64,000 bases of DNA from JAWXUK01 sp044432725 (GCA_044432725.1 JAWXUL010000013.1:1-64000); one strand, 5' to 3'; positions 25,177 to 34,763 are shown, counted from the first letter of the stretch. Notes: generated by a model not told the origin, from the letters alone. A program made the numbers and translations.

Positions 25177-25205
25177 TTGTTTTTTTTCAAAAAATCGGTT
25201 AAAAT
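25177..25205 (+). promoter_or_regulatory. Probable SigA promoter of pgeF
   Basis: TTGTTT (25177-25182), a 17 bp spacer and TAAAAT (25200-25205), 55 bp upstream of pgeF. The hexamers are moderate. Confidence 0.5.
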
Positions 25206-25259
25206 AAGGGATACTTACAAAAGAAAAAATACACAAACAAAAAAGAATCGAGGATCCCC

Positions 25260-26051
25260 ATGATACAACAAAAACAGGGAGATGTTCCCTTTTTCTATAG
25301 CAGCATTTTAACCACCCCCCATAGCTTTTCCACAAAAAAAGGTGGTGTCTCCACAGGAGATTTCACCAGTATGAACCTGATTTCTGCCAGAGGTGACAAT
25401 CCAGAGAGCGTCATGGAAAATTATCAACGCTTTCACCACGCATTGGGATTATCTCCCACACAGTTTGCCCGAAATGCTCAAATCCACAGCGACATCATCA
25501 GAGCAGTCACATCAGGGGACTCCCTAGAGGATTTCACCAATCCAACAGCCACCTTCCCCCAAGGGGATGGGCTGATGACCCAAGAAAAAAATCTCCCTCT
25601 TTGGGTCTATTCTGCTGACTGTGTGCCGATTTTATTCCACGACCCTGTGGAAAAAGCCATCGCTGCTGTCCACAGTGGTTGGCGTGGCACAGCGCTGGGC
25701 ATCGCCGGGAAAATGGTGGAAGCCATGAAAAGCGCCTATGGCACAAAGGCAGAAAATCTCCAAGTGGCTATGGGGCCATCCATTGGCTCTTGTTGCTTTT
25801 TATGCGATCTGGATGTGCCACAGGCAATGAAAGAAAGCCTAGGCTCTGATGCAGAGGCCTTTTGCCATCTGAAAGAGAATGGGAAATATGCAGTGGATTT
25901 ATTGGGGATCAATCATCTTTGGCTGACAAAAGCAGGGGTAAGGCAAATTGATGACCAAGCCCCCTGTACTGCCTGTGAAACAGAGGATTTTTGGTCACAT
26001 CGCAAAGTAAATGACCGACGTGGTTCCATGGGAGGGGTGATCTGCCTGTGA
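25260..26051 (+). CDS. pgeF: Peptidoglycan editing factor PgeF (DUF152)
   Basis: Cytosolic amidase that removes wrongly placed L-serine from UDP-MurNAc peptides. The 263-residue protein has the family triad: His in NAQIHSDII, Cys in YSADCVPILFHD and His in VHSGWRGTALGIAGKM. The AMGPSIGSCCF and SHRKVNDRRGSMGGVICL blocks are also typical. Older annotations call these multicopper polyphenol oxidases (laccases). GAGGA precedes the ATG. The stop overlaps the GTG start of the next gene (GTGA), so the two are coupled. Confidence 0.93.
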   Translation: MIQQKQGDVPFFYSSILTTPHSFSTKKGGVSTGDFTSMNLISARGDNPESVMENYQRFHHALGLSPTQFARNAQIHSDIIRAVTSGDSLEDFTNPTATFPQGDGLMTQEKNLPLWVYSADCVPILFHDPVEKAIAAVHSGWRGTALGIAGKMVEAMKSAYGTKAENLQVAMGPSIGSCCFLCDLDVPQAMKESLGSDAEAFCHLKENGKYAVDLLGINHLWLTKAGVRQIDDQAPCTACETEDFWSHRKVNDRRGSMGGVICL

Positions 26052-27523
26052 TCAGACTTATCCTCTCCACCCTCCTCTTCCTCTCTTTGGTGAGTTGTAC
26101 CAATATCTCTGCCCCTCCAGAGGAAATCCCAGTGGAATACACCCCCCCAGACATCATCGTCATGGCAGTGCCCACTCTGCCCCTTACTTTGCCCTTTTAT
26201 GCCACAGAAAGTCTCCATCCCACCTTAGTGAAAAACCAACTCAATGGAGATTTATCTGCGCTCCTCTATGAAGGGCTCTTTGTTTTGGACGAAAACTTTC
26301 AGCCACAAGCCCTTTTGGTGGAAAGTATCGAAACCAGTGACGATGGCTATCGTTGGATTTTCACCTTGAAAGAAGAAATTCTCTTCTGGGACGATACCCC
26401 CCTCACTGGTCAGATTGTGGTCTCTGCTTGGAACGAAGCAAGATCTTCTGCTTCTCGTTATAGCAATCGCTTTGCCTCTATCTCTTCCTTTTCAGCCACC
26501 ACAAACACTGTCACAGTGAATTTAAAATATCCAAACTACAATCTCCCATCCCTCCTAGATATCCCCATTTCCTATGGAGGTGGCGCCCTCCCCCAAGGAA
26601 CAGGCCCTTATCTCTATGAAGAAGAATCCAGTTTTTTAAGCCGTAACCCCAACTGGTGGGGCAGTGCCGATTTGCCTGATACCATTGCCCTCCTCCAAAT
26701 CCAAGAAAAAGAAGATTTGATTTCTGCCTTTGATGCTGGCAAAATCTCTATCCTTCGCACAGACCTGATCAGTGACCAAAGTCTTGGCTTTTCTGGAAAC
26801 TATCACGTGTGGCAATACCCCAGCACGCAACTTTATTACCTTGGCTTCAATGGCAACAAACTATCAGCCAGTCAGCGACAAGCCCTCAGCTTGGCAATCG
26901 ACAGAGAATCCCTCCTCACCCAAGAACTGGCTGGCTATGGTACTCCCACCACTTACCCTGTCTCTCCCCAAACTCAGGTGGGACAAGAGCTAGGCGCTTG
27001 GTCCTATGACCCCATTGCTGTGGCAGAAGAGATCGAGAGCAAAAGCGCCCTTCCTTCAAAACTAAGCCTTCTTGTGAACAAAGACAATCCACAAAAAACT
27101 GCCATTGCAACAGAAATCGCAAGGCAGTTAGAGGAATTCTCCATTGATGTCACGGTCAATCCTCTCCCTTGGGAGGACTTTCTCCTTGCCTTGGAAAAGG
27201 GGAACTTTGATTTCTATCTCAGTGAAATCAATCTCACTCCTGATTTTGACATCACGAATCTCTTAGCTGGGGGGGACTTTGCCTATGGGGTGAAATATGA
27301 CAGCACTCTTGAAATCCTTTGGAACCAATATCAAAAAGATGGCATCTCTGCTTTGGGAGAAGAAGAACATTTCTTTCAACAGTTCTCTAAAGAACTGCCC
27401 TTTGCGCCTCTTTGTTTTTACCATGGTACTGCTATCAGCTTTTGGGGGCATTTGGAAGAAGCCACCCCCACAGCAAACCATCTCTTTTATCAATTAGAAG
27501 ACTGGACCATTGTGGAGGAATGA
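26048..27523 (+). CDS. Peptide/oligopeptide-type ABC transporter substrate-binding lipoprotein
   Basis: 491-residue solute-binding protein of family 5 (OppA/DppA type). Signal with lipobox: LSTLLFLSLVSCTN, lipidated Cys17. The domain is recognisable from LNGDLSALLYEGLFVLDENFQPQALLVESIETSDDGYRWIFTLKEEILFWDDTPLTGQIVVSAWN, and later LYYLGFNGNKLSASQRQALSLAIDRESLL. It is an orphan: no permease or ATPase gene adjoins it. Start is GTG overlapping the pgeF stop. Coupling to pgeF suggests wall-peptide uptake or sensing, which is inference. It ends directly at the convergent DUF2508 gene; the palindrome TGATCA holds both stop codons. Confidence 0.88.
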   Translation: MIRLILSTLLFLSLVSCTNISAPPEEIPVEYTPPDIIVMAVPTLPLTLPFYATESLHPTLVKNQLNGDLSALLYEGLFVLDENFQPQALLVESIETSDDGYRWIFTLKEEILFWDDTPLTGQIVVSAWNEARSSASRYSNRFASISSFSATTNTVTVNLKYPNYNLPSLLDIPISYGGGALPQGTGPYLYEEESSFLSRNPNWWGSADLPDTIALLQIQEKEDLISAFDAGKISILRTDLISDQSLGFSGNYHVWQYPSTQLYYLGFNGNKLSASQRQALSLAIDRESLLTQELAGYGTPTTYPVSPQTQVGQELGAWSYDPIAVAEEIESKSALPSKLSLLVNKDNPQKTAIATEIARQLEEFSIDVTVNPLPWEDFLLALEKGNFDFYLSEINLTPDFDITNLLAGGDFAYGVKYDSTLEILWNQYQKDGISALGEEEHFFQQFSKELPFAPLCFYHGTAISFWGHLEEATPTANHLFYQLEDWTIVEE

Positions 27524-27793
27524 TCATTTCAGTTGCTTACTCAAAAAATTATGCCTTGATTGTAATGCGTTAATCTCGTAAATATAAGACTCAAGCAAAT
27601 CAGGATCTGTGGTCTCTTGAAAGTTACCATAGGCTTGCCGTAACAGTTGTTGGGTCAATTTAATGGAATCAATCAAGGCAACACGTCTTTTCGCCTCTTC
27701 TTGGGCAAGGAATTTTCGATGTTTTTTGGAAATATGCCTTTGGTTCTCTGTCTTAACTGCCTGTTTTTGGGGTAGTGTTAAAATTTGAGTCAT
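27524..27793 (-). CDS. DUF2508 family protein (YaaL-like)
   Basis: 89-residue soluble protein, strongly basic at its N-terminus, with the DUF2508 pattern: EAKRRVALIDSIKLTQQLLRQAYGNFQETTDPDLLESYIYEINALQSRHNFLSKQLK. Members are often found near recR or sporulation genes in Firmicutes; here it is alone, tail-to-tail with the binding-protein gene. Function unknown. Confidence 0.75.
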   Translation of the reverse strand: MTQILTLPQKQAVKTENQRHISKKHRKFLAQEEAKRRVALIDSIKLTQQLLRQAYGNFQETTDPDLLESYIYEINALQSRHNFLSKQLK

Positions 27794-28011
27794 AAAAATA
27801 CCTACTTTCTTTTCTCAAGAAGTCCTCAGCCCTGCTTTTCCTCTGTTCCTAGGAACAAAAAAATAGGACGAAAAACTCTTTCTGTGGATGTGTAATATTA
27901 TTATGGGCAAAACTTCCAGAGAATAAACAACACTGCTAGGTATTTTTTTCTGAGAAAGAGATAAACTAGAAATAGTTTAGCAGAGAGTGACTAGACGCTC
28001 TGACTAATGAA

Positions 28012-28053
28012 AAAATCCCCCTGTGTTTTTGAGTAAAAGCACAGGGGGATTTA
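28012..28053 (-). terminator. Orphan minus-strand terminator hairpin
   Basis: A 13 bp stem (AAATCCCCCTGTG / CACAGGGGGATTT) extendable by 4-5 pairs; on the minus strand it is followed by a six-base T-run. No minus-strand gene lies directly upstream, so it may end antisense transcription from degV or act as a bidirectional insulator. Confidence 0.6.
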
Positions 28054-28094
28054 TGAAATTTAATCAAATTTTTAGATTTCTCTGGCAGAAATCA

Positions 28095-28122
28095 TTGACA
28101 TTTTCACAAAAACCTGTATAAT
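28095..28122 (+). promoter_or_regulatory. Consensus SigA promoter of degV
   Basis: TTGACA (28095-28100), a 16 bp spacer, TATAAT (28117-28122); both hexamers are perfect. It lies about 235 bp upstream of the degV start. Confidence 0.8.
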
Positions 28123-28356
28123 CATAAGGTAAGCAAATGAAGAGAGCCCCTAGGGAAGCCTATGGTAACAGGAGAACAAATTTTTCAATCCTTCTGTTTT
28201 CTATAAAAAAACAAAAGAATCTTTGATGGATTCATCACTTTTTCAGAAGAAACCGCATGGCAAGGGCGTGATTCCATTGCACCACCACCTTTTCCATAAG
28301 CTCTCATAAGAATAACATATTGATATCACACAGTGCTCTGTGTAGGAGGTTGCCCT

Positions 28357-29298
28357 ATGGCAAAAATAAAATTTTTTACTGATTCTGCATCAGATATTCC
28401 ACAAGAATATCTGGATAAATATCCAAATTTAGAAATGATTTCCTTCCCAATTAACACCGAGGAAGAAGAATTGCTCGACCGTGTTTCCATGACCCCAGAA
28501 GATTTTTACACATTTTTAGATGAACAAAAAAAGCTCCCCACCCATGCCCAAATTACCCCTTTCCAATTTGGAGAACTCTTCTTCAAAACATGGAAAGAAG
28601 GATACACCCACCTGATTTACACAGCAATCAACAGCCATGGCTCTGCTACCTATCAAAATGCCCTACAACAAGCAAGTTCCTTCTTCTTTGAAAACCCATC
28701 AGCAAAAGGACAAATTGAAATCGAAATCATCGACAGCGAATCCTATACCCTTGCCTATGGCTATCCAGTGATCCAAGGGGCAGAAATGGCTGAAAAGGGA
28801 ACTTCCCCTGAAGAAATCATTGCCTTTATCCGTGATTGGGTGGAAAATGCAAAAATCCTCTTCGTCCCCTTTAATTTAAAATATGCAAAAAAATCAGGAA
28901 GAGTTTCCGCTGCTTCTGCTTTTGTAGGAGAAGCTTTGGGCATGAAACCCATTATGACCTTTAAACACGGAGATTCTGTCTTGATTGCCAAAGTACGTGG
29001 AGAGAAAAACGTGGTCTCTGCCTTGATAGAAGTTGTAGACGAAGACAGGCAAGCCGGTGCACCTTATTGTCTCCTAAGCACCACACTGGACGTCTTTGAC
29101 GAAAGATTACAAGAAGAGTGTACCGAAGAATACGGCTATCCTCCTTCCCTCAGCACCAAAATAGGAGGCGTTATCTCCATCAATGCCGGCACTGCTGTCC
29201 TTGGTATTGTCTATCGCAAAGTCAATGAAGAATCCCCCGTAGAAAATTGGGCATGGAACTACAGCGAATATAAAAAAGCCCTGAAAGCAAAAGCCTAA
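28357..29298 (+). CDS. DegV family fatty-acid-binding protein
   Basis: About 313 residues. DegV proteins bind a fatty acyl chain; FakB members hand it to the kinase FakA. Visible features: KIKFFTDSASDIPQEYLD (the DS-x-SD start), the THAQITPFQFGELF motif (S/T-Q region), LIYTAINSHGSATYQNA, and the YAKKSGRVSAASAFVGEALGMKPIM block. It has its own promoter and terminator and no adjacent fakA. ATG 28357 is chosen because AGGAGGT lies six bases upstream. The long leader suggests post-transcriptional control. Confidence 0.9.
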   Translation: MAKIKFFTDSASDIPQEYLDKYPNLEMISFPINTEEEELLDRVSMTPEDFYTFLDEQKKLPTHAQITPFQFGELFFKTWKEGYTHLIYTAINSHGSATYQNALQQASSFFFENPSAKGQIEIEIIDSESYTLAYGYPVIQGAEMAEKGTSPEEIIAFIRDWVENAKILFVPFNLKYAKKSGRVSAASAFVGEALGMKPIMTFKHGDSVLIAKVRGEKNVVSALIEVVDEDRQAGAPYCLLSTTLDVFDERLQEECTEEYGYPPSLSTKIGGVISINAGTAVLGIVYRKVNEESPVENWAWNYSEYKKALKAKA

Positions 29299-29344
29299 AA
29301 ATTCAAAAATAGAAATTATGAGGTATCGCCTTAGATTATTCTTT

Positions 29345-29383
29345 AAAAAGTTATGAATCCCCTAGGGATTCATAACTTTTTTA
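29345..29383. terminator. Terminator after degV
   Basis: A stem of about 16 bp (AAAAGTTATGAATCCC / GGGATTCATAACTTTT) with a very short loop and a T-run. Confidence 0.85.
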
Positions 29384-29447
29384 CAGCAGAAAAAGGGTAG
29401 CAAAAAAGACTTCTCTTTCAGCTTTCCTTTTTTTTAAAGCTTCCCCC

Positions 29448-29477
29448 TTGACACTCTCCCCCTTTTTAGGGTATGAT
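29448..29477 (+). promoter_or_regulatory. SigA promoter of the topoisomerase operon
   Basis: TTGACA (29448-29453), an 18 bp spacer and TATGAT (29472-29477). Confidence 0.65.
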
Positions 29478-29621
29478 TAGAAACACGATTAAAAACTTGT
29501 ACTCCTTCTAGTGCAAAGGAAAGCCTTTCCACAACACAGGGAAGCAGAGAAGATGAATCTTTTCCTGTCACTGAAACGAGTATTAGCTGGGTACCAATCC
29601 CCCCAAGAAAGAGGTGCAACC

Positions 29622-31601
29622 ATGAAAAAAGAAGAATACGGCAATGACTCGATCTCCATGTTAAAAGGTGCTGACCGTGTGCGAAAACGTCCAGGGGTCA
29701 TTTTTGGCTCTGATGGCTTGGAAGGATGTCAACACAGCGTGTTTGAAATCATGTCCAATGCCATTGACGAAGCACGTGGTGGTTATGGCACACAGGTCAT
29801 TGTCACAAAATTTTTAGACCATTCCATCCAAGTAGAGGATTTCGGTCGTGGTTGCCCTGTGGATTATAACGAAAAAGAAGAACGATATAACTGGGAGCTT
29901 GTGTTCTGCGAACTCTATGCTGGTGGGAAATTCGGTGGAGACGACGAAGAAAACTATGAGTATTCCCTTGGACTCAATGGTCTTGGCTCCTGTGCCACCC
30001 AATATGCCTCTACTTATATGGACGTCACTGTCCAAAGAGAGGGCTTCCTTTACGAACTACGCTTCGAAAAAGGGGAAAACATCGGTGGACTGAAAAAAAA
30101 TCCCAGCAAATCAAAAAAAACAGGGACAAAAATCCGTTGGCTCCCTGATTTAGAAGTCTTTACAGATATCGAAATCCCTCTGGACTATTACCGAGATGTG
30201 ATGAAGCGTCAAGCTGTGGTCAATGCAGGCTTGCTCTTTCAACTGCGCATCGAAGTGGAAAAAGGAAAATTTGAAACAGAAGAATTTTGCTATGCCCAAG
30301 GTATTTTGGACTATGTCACAGAACTAGCAGGAGAATCAGGGCTGACCCTACCTGTGTTCTGGGAAGGGGAACGCCAAGGACGTGACAGAGAAGATAAGCC
30401 AGAATATCGTGTCCGTCTCTCTGTTTCCTTTTGCTTCACAAACCAAGACGCCCTGATTCAATACTATCACAACTCCTCTTGGCTAGAACATGGAGGAAGC
30501 CCAGAAAAAGCACTTCGTTCTGCTTTTGTCTCAGCCATCGACGGCAGATTGAAAGCAGGGGGGAAATATCAAAAAAATGAAGGCAAAATCACTTTTACTG
30601 ACATTCAAGATGCCCTTGTCTTAGTGAGTAATAGTTTCTCTACCCAAACTTCTTATGAAAACCAAACAAAAAAAGCAATCAATAATAAATTTATCCAAGA
30701 AGCCATGACAGAATTTCTACGCAGTCAACTGGAAGTTTATTTTATCGAAAATCCTTTGGACGCTGACAAAATCTGCGAACAAGTGTTAATCAATAAACGC
30801 TCCAGAGAAACAGCAGAAAAAACACGTCTCAATATCAAGAAAAAACTATCTGGCTCTTTGGATATCTCAAACCGTGTGCAAAAATTTGTAGATTGTCGCT
30901 CCAAAGATGTGGCACAGCGTGAACTTTACATCGTAGAAGGGGACTCTGCTATGGGAGCTTGCAAGCTCTCTCGTGATGCAGAATTTCAGGCAATCATGCC
31001 CGTACGGGGAAAGATTTTAAACTGTCTCAAAGCAGATTACGGAAAAATCTTCAAAAGTGACATCATCACTGATCTATTAAAAGTCATGGGTTGTGGGGTA
31101 GAAGTAAAAGACAAACACGTGAAAGATCTCTCTGCCTTTGATTTAGAGGGGCTTCGCTTTCAAAAAATCATCATCTGCACCGATGCGGATGTGGATGGTT
31201 TCCAAATCCGCACTCTGATTCTTGCTATGCTTTATCGCTTGACACCCACCTTGATTCAAGATGGTTATGTCTATATCGCTGAATCACCCCTCTATGAAAT
31301 CACAGCAAAAGACCTGACCTATTTCGCCTATTCTGAAGGAGAAAAGACAGATATTTTGAAAAAACTAGGGGATCAAAAATACACCCTCCAACGAAGCAAA
31401 GGATTGGGTGAAAACGAACCTGACATGATGTGGCTCACCACCATGAACCCCGAGTCTCGCCGTCTGGTGAAAGTCATGCCCGAGTCCCCTGAATCAACAG
31501 CAGATAGCTTCAATCTCCTTCTTGGGGATAATCTCCAAGGACGAAAAGAGCATATTGCAGAAAATGGCTATAAATATCTGGATTTGGCTGATATTAGCTA
31601 G
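29622..31601 (+). CDS. Type IIA topoisomerase ATPase subunit (ParE/GyrB family)
   Basis: About 659 residues: GHKL ATPase (KGADRVRKRPGVIFGSDGLEGCQ, EIMSNAIDEARGG N box, VEDFGRGCPVDY, GLNGLGSCATQYAS), transducer, and TOPRIM domain with YIVEGDSAMGACKLSRD and the CTDADVDGFQIRTL acidic triad, then the SKGLGENEPDMMWLTTMNPESRRL end. The EGDSA and DADVDG residues required for catalysis are intact. ATG 29622 is preferred because GAGGTG lies upstream and the N-terminus then matches the family. It heads an operon with the matching A subunit. Topoisomerase IV-like or a second gyrase-like set is my reading; the canonical gyrBA is expected elsewhere. Confidence 0.88.
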   Translation: MKKEEYGNDSISMLKGADRVRKRPGVIFGSDGLEGCQHSVFEIMSNAIDEARGGYGTQVIVTKFLDHSIQVEDFGRGCPVDYNEKEERYNWELVFCELYAGGKFGGDDEENYEYSLGLNGLGSCATQYASTYMDVTVQREGFLYELRFEKGENIGGLKKNPSKSKKTGTKIRWLPDLEVFTDIEIPLDYYRDVMKRQAVVNAGLLFQLRIEVEKGKFETEEFCYAQGILDYVTELAGESGLTLPVFWEGERQGRDREDKPEYRVRLSVSFCFTNQDALIQYYHNSSWLEHGGSPEKALRSAFVSAIDGRLKAGGKYQKNEGKITFTDIQDALVLVSNSFSTQTSYENQTKKAINNKFIQEAMTEFLRSQLEVYFIENPLDADKICEQVLINKRSRETAEKTRLNIKKKLSGSLDISNRVQKFVDCRSKDVAQRELYIVEGDSAMGACKLSRDAEFQAIMPVRGKILNCLKADYGKIFKSDIITDLLKVMGCGVEVKDKHVKDLSAFDLEGLRFQKIIICTDADVDGFQIRTLILAMLYRLTPTLIQDGYVYIAESPLYEITAKDLTYFAYSEGEKTDILKKLGDQKYTLQRSKGLGENEPDMMWLTTMNPESRRLVKVMPESPESTADSFNLLLGDNLQGRKEHIAENGYKYLDLADIS

Positions 31602-31660
31602 GTCAAGGCATCAGAAGTAAACGAAAATATTAGTTTCATTTTTTTGAAAGGTAAATCATA

Positions 31661-33874
31661 ATGGCAAAAAAGAAGGAACCCAAAAAACCAAAAGTAGAAG
31701 GACTCAAAGCTGATGTGGTGCAACAGCCCATTACAGCAACACTGGAAGAAAACTATATGCCCTATGCCATGTCAGTCATCGTATCACGGGCAATCCCTGA
31801 AATAGATGGTTTCAAACCCTCCCACAGAAAACTCCTTTATACCATGTATCAAATGAAATTATTAGGGGGAAACCGAACAAAATCTGCCAACGTGGTGGGG
31901 ACGACCATGAAACTAAACCCCCATGGTGATGGCGCCATTTACGAAACCATGGTGCGTCTTGCCAGAGGTAATGGCGCTCTGTTACATCCTTTGGTGGATT
32001 CCAAGGGGAATTTTGGTAAAGTGTACTCACGAGATATGGCTTATGCTGCCTCTCGTTACACCGAAGTCAAGCTGGATCAGATTTGTCAAGAAGTTTTTCG
32101 AGATATTGACCACAATACCGTAGACTTTATGGACAACTATGACCAAAGTATGCAAGAACCCATGCTATTGCCTACCACCTTCCCCAATGTCTTGGTTTCT
32201 GCCAATCAGGGGATTGCTGTGGGCATGGCATCCAATCTTTGTGGATTTAATTTAAAAGAAGTTTGCGACACTGCAATCGCTTTGATGAAAAATCCAAACC
32301 ATGACATTCTCTCTACCCTCCTTGCCCCTGATTTACCCACAGGAGGAGAGCTTCTCTATGATCAAAAAGAACTGGAAACCATTTATCAAACAGGACGTGG
32401 TTCTTTCAAAGTACGCTCTGTTTGGACCCATATCCCCAAAGAAAACTTAATCGAAGTCACTGAAATTCCCTATTCCACCACCGTGGAAGCCATCATTGAC
32501 AAAGTGGTAGAGCTGGTGAAAACAGGGAAAATCAAAGAGATTTCCGATGTGCGTGACGAAACAGATTTATCAGGACTTAAGCTTGTCATGGATTTAAAAC
32601 GAGGCACAGACCCTGACAAGCTCATGGCAAAGCTATTCCGTCTCACCCCTTTGATGGACAGCCAGAGCTGTAACTTTAACATCTTAGTAGGTGGTATGCC
32701 CCGAGTCATGGGCATCGCAGAAATCCTGAGAGAGTGGACTGCGTGGCGCTGTGACTCTGTGGCACGTCGTACCCGATTTTTTATGGAGGAAAAGCAAGAA
32801 AAACTCCACAAATTAAAAGGGCTCCAAAAGATTTTACTGGATATTGACAAGGCAATCTCCATCGTTCGTGGCACAGAAGAAGACAGCCAAGTCATCCCCA
32901 ACTTGATGATTGGTTTTGGGATTGATAAAATACAAGCAGATTATGTGGCTGATATCCGTCTTAGAAACATGAATCAAGAATATATTTTAAAACGCACCCA
33001 AGAAATCAGCGAGTTGGAAAAAGAACTTGCAGAATTGCAAGGGATCTTAGACGACCCCAAAAAGATTGAAAAAATCATCAGAGAAGAACTCTCTGCTGTC
33101 AGTAAAAAATACGCTCTCCCACGACATACAAAAATTCTTTATGGACATACTAAAGAAGAATTTTTTGCCGAGGAAGAGGATCAGCCTTCTGTCCCTGTCC
33201 ACTGCTTCCTGTCCCAAGAGGGGTATTTCAAGAAAATCACCCCCCAATCCCTTCGTATGGCAAGCGAGCAAAAGTTCAAAGAAGGGGACAGCCTTGCCCA
33301 ATCCTGGGACTGTCAATCAGGAGATGAATTACTGGTTTTCACCGATCTCCAACAATGCTATAAAGTCCGTTTGCTCGAACTAGAAGACAGCAAAGCTTCT
33401 GTCTTAGGGGATTATCTCCCCTCTAAATTAGGCATGGAAGAGAATGAACGGGTGATTTTCTCTTGTATCACAGGAGATTTCCAAGGACATTTACTCTTTT
33501 TCTTCCAAAATGGGAAGGTCGCCAGAGTCGAGCTCTCTTCTTATCAAACCCAAACCAAAAGAAAAAAACTCACCTCTGCTTATAGTGATAAATTTCCCTT
33601 CCATTCTGCCCGCCTGATTCTGGAAGAAGAGGAAATCGTTCTTTGCTCCAGTGACAACCGTTGTCTCATCTTCCATACCTCCTCCCTTGCTTCCAAATCC
33701 ACACGCACCACCCAAGGGGTGGCTGTGATGAACATCAAACCAAAAGCAAATCTTGCATCAGTTTCTCCTCTTTCTGAAAGCAATTTGCAAAATGCCCCTC
33801 GTTATCGAGCCAAAAACCTTCCCATGGCTGGTTTGCCCCTAAAAGAAGAGGATGGGCAAATTTCTTTGTTTTAA
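31661..33874 (+). CDS. Type IIA topoisomerase DNA-cleaving subunit (ParC/GyrA family)
   Basis: 737 residues. Breakage-reunion core: YMPYAMSVIVSRAIPEIDGFKPSHRKLLYTM, NPHGDGAIYETMVRLAR, and the catalytic Tyr in AYAASRYTEVKLD. Coiled tower (QEYILKRTQEISELEKELAELQGILDD) and a shortened C-terminal beta-pinwheel (~500-700). I see no GyrA box (QRRGGKG), so decatenase-type activity is more likely than supercoiling. It follows the B subunit by 59 bp and precedes yitT by 12 bp. AAAGGT precedes ATG. Confidence 0.9.
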   Translation: MAKKKEPKKPKVEGLKADVVQQPITATLEENYMPYAMSVIVSRAIPEIDGFKPSHRKLLYTMYQMKLLGGNRTKSANVVGTTMKLNPHGDGAIYETMVRLARGNGALLHPLVDSKGNFGKVYSRDMAYAASRYTEVKLDQICQEVFRDIDHNTVDFMDNYDQSMQEPMLLPTTFPNVLVSANQGIAVGMASNLCGFNLKEVCDTAIALMKNPNHDILSTLLAPDLPTGGELLYDQKELETIYQTGRGSFKVRSVWTHIPKENLIEVTEIPYSTTVEAIIDKVVELVKTGKIKEISDVRDETDLSGLKLVMDLKRGTDPDKLMAKLFRLTPLMDSQSCNFNILVGGMPRVMGIAEILREWTAWRCDSVARRTRFFMEEKQEKLHKLKGLQKILLDIDKAISIVRGTEEDSQVIPNLMIGFGIDKIQADYVADIRLRNMNQEYILKRTQEISELEKELAELQGILDDPKKIEKIIREELSAVSKKYALPRHTKILYGHTKEEFFAEEEDQPSVPVHCFLSQEGYFKKITPQSLRMASEQKFKEGDSLAQSWDCQSGDELLVFTDLQQCYKVRLLELEDSKASVLGDYLPSKLGMEENERVIFSCITGDFQGHLLFFFQNGKVARVELSSYQTQTKRKKLTSAYSDKFPFHSARLILEEEEIVLCSSDNRCLIFHTSSLASKSTRTTQGVAVMNIKPKANLASVSPLSESNLQNAPRYRAKNLPMAGLPLKEEDGQISLF

Positions 33875-33886
33875 AAGGAGAAAAGT

Positions 33887-34750
33887 ATGAAAACAAGTTG
33901 GGGAAAAATAATCAAAGAATATACCATCATCGCCCTTGCTTCTTTGGTTTATGCCATTGGCTTTAACTGGTGTTTTGTACCAAACCACCTCCCTTATGGT
34001 GGAATCACAGGGCTGATTCTCATTGCAGATTTTGTCTGGGGTGGCATCCCTGTGGGATCCATTTTAATTCTATGTAATATCCCAATTTTCTTTCTAGGAG
34101 GAAAACTTTTAGGGAAAACCATGCTTTTTCGCAGCATCTTCGCCATGGTTGTCAGCTCAGCACTGATTGATGTGGTGGCTGCCACCTTCACCTTTGCACC
34201 CATGGACTCCATTCTGGCTTGTATCTATGGTGGTGTCACCATGGGCTTTTCCATGGGCGTTATTTTAACACAAAATGCCTCCACTGGGGGAACAGATTTG
34301 CTCTCTCGTGTCATTCGTTTAAAGCTTGGCTGGATTCCTGTGGGAAGAATGATGCTCTATATGGACATCTTTGTCATTGGTCTGTCTGCCCTCATCTTAA
34401 AAAATATGGACGCAGCCCTTTATGGCTTAGTTGCCATGTATATCACAGCCATTGCCATGGATTATGTCACCTTTGGTGTGGACAAAGCACAAGTAGCATA
34501 TATCATCAGCGAAAACCATCAAGCAGTGGCAGAGGCATTGACCAAAAAACTAAATCGTGGGGTGACCCTCATCCCCTCTGTGGGAGTTTGGTCAGGAGAG
34601 CAACGTTATATGCTCATGTGTGCCTTTCGCCATCGTCAAATCGTGACTGTAAAGACTTTAGTCAATGAAACTGACCCCAACGCCTTTTTCATTTCTTGCC
34701 CCGCCCATGAAGTACTGGGCAGAGGCTTTCGCTTAAATCATAAAAGTTAA
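33887..34750 (+). CDS. YitT family membrane protein
   Basis: 287 residues: five or six membrane segments in the first ~200 residues (IIALASLVYAIGFNWCFVPNHLPYGGITGLILIADF is the family start) and a C-terminal DUF2179 domain (AYIISENHQAVAEALTKKLNRGVTLI... MLMCAFRHRQIVTVKTLVNETDPNAFFI). The transported substrate, if any, is unknown. AAAGGAG precedes ATG. Part of the topoisomerase operon, with 13 bp to the next gene. Confidence 0.9.
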   Translation: MKTSWGKIIKEYTIIALASLVYAIGFNWCFVPNHLPYGGITGLILIADFVWGGIPVGSILILCNIPIFFLGGKLLGKTMLFRSIFAMVVSSALIDVVAATFTFAPMDSILACIYGGVTMGFSMGVILTQNASTGGTDLLSRVIRLKLGWIPVGRMMLYMDIFVIGLSALILKNMDAALYGLVAMYITAIAMDYVTFGVDKAQVAYIISENHQAVAEALTKKLNRGVTLIPSVGVWSGEQRYMLMCAFRHRQIVTVKTLVNETDPNAFFISCPAHEVLGRGFRLNHKS

Positions 34751-34763
34751 AGGAGGAAACGCC

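Larger units (their letters stand above)
27794..28356. other. 563 bp intergenic region between DUF2508 and degV
   Basis: Contains a perfect 14 bp palindrome (TGTTCCTAGGAACA, 27844-27857), a long hairpin with a minus-strand T-run (28012-28053), a consensus promoter (28095-28122) and a ~228 nt degV leader. The leader ends in the small hairpin ACACAG-TGCT-CTGTGT right before the AGGAGG of degV. I could not match the leader to a known riboswitch. No convincing gene. Confidence 0.6.
29299..29621. other. 323 bp intergenic region between degV and the topoisomerase operon
   Basis: Holds the palindromic motif GAGGTATCGCCTTAG (29320-29334), the degV terminator (29345-29383) and the topoisomerase promoter (29448-29477). 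No gene is seen. Confidence 0.6.

Noticed and set aside
28138..28227. 29-codon open frame in the degV leader starting ATG AAG AGA
   Set aside because: Only a weak AAGG upstream, no family resemblance, and the codon content is unlike neighbouring genes. A leader peptide is possible but unsupported.
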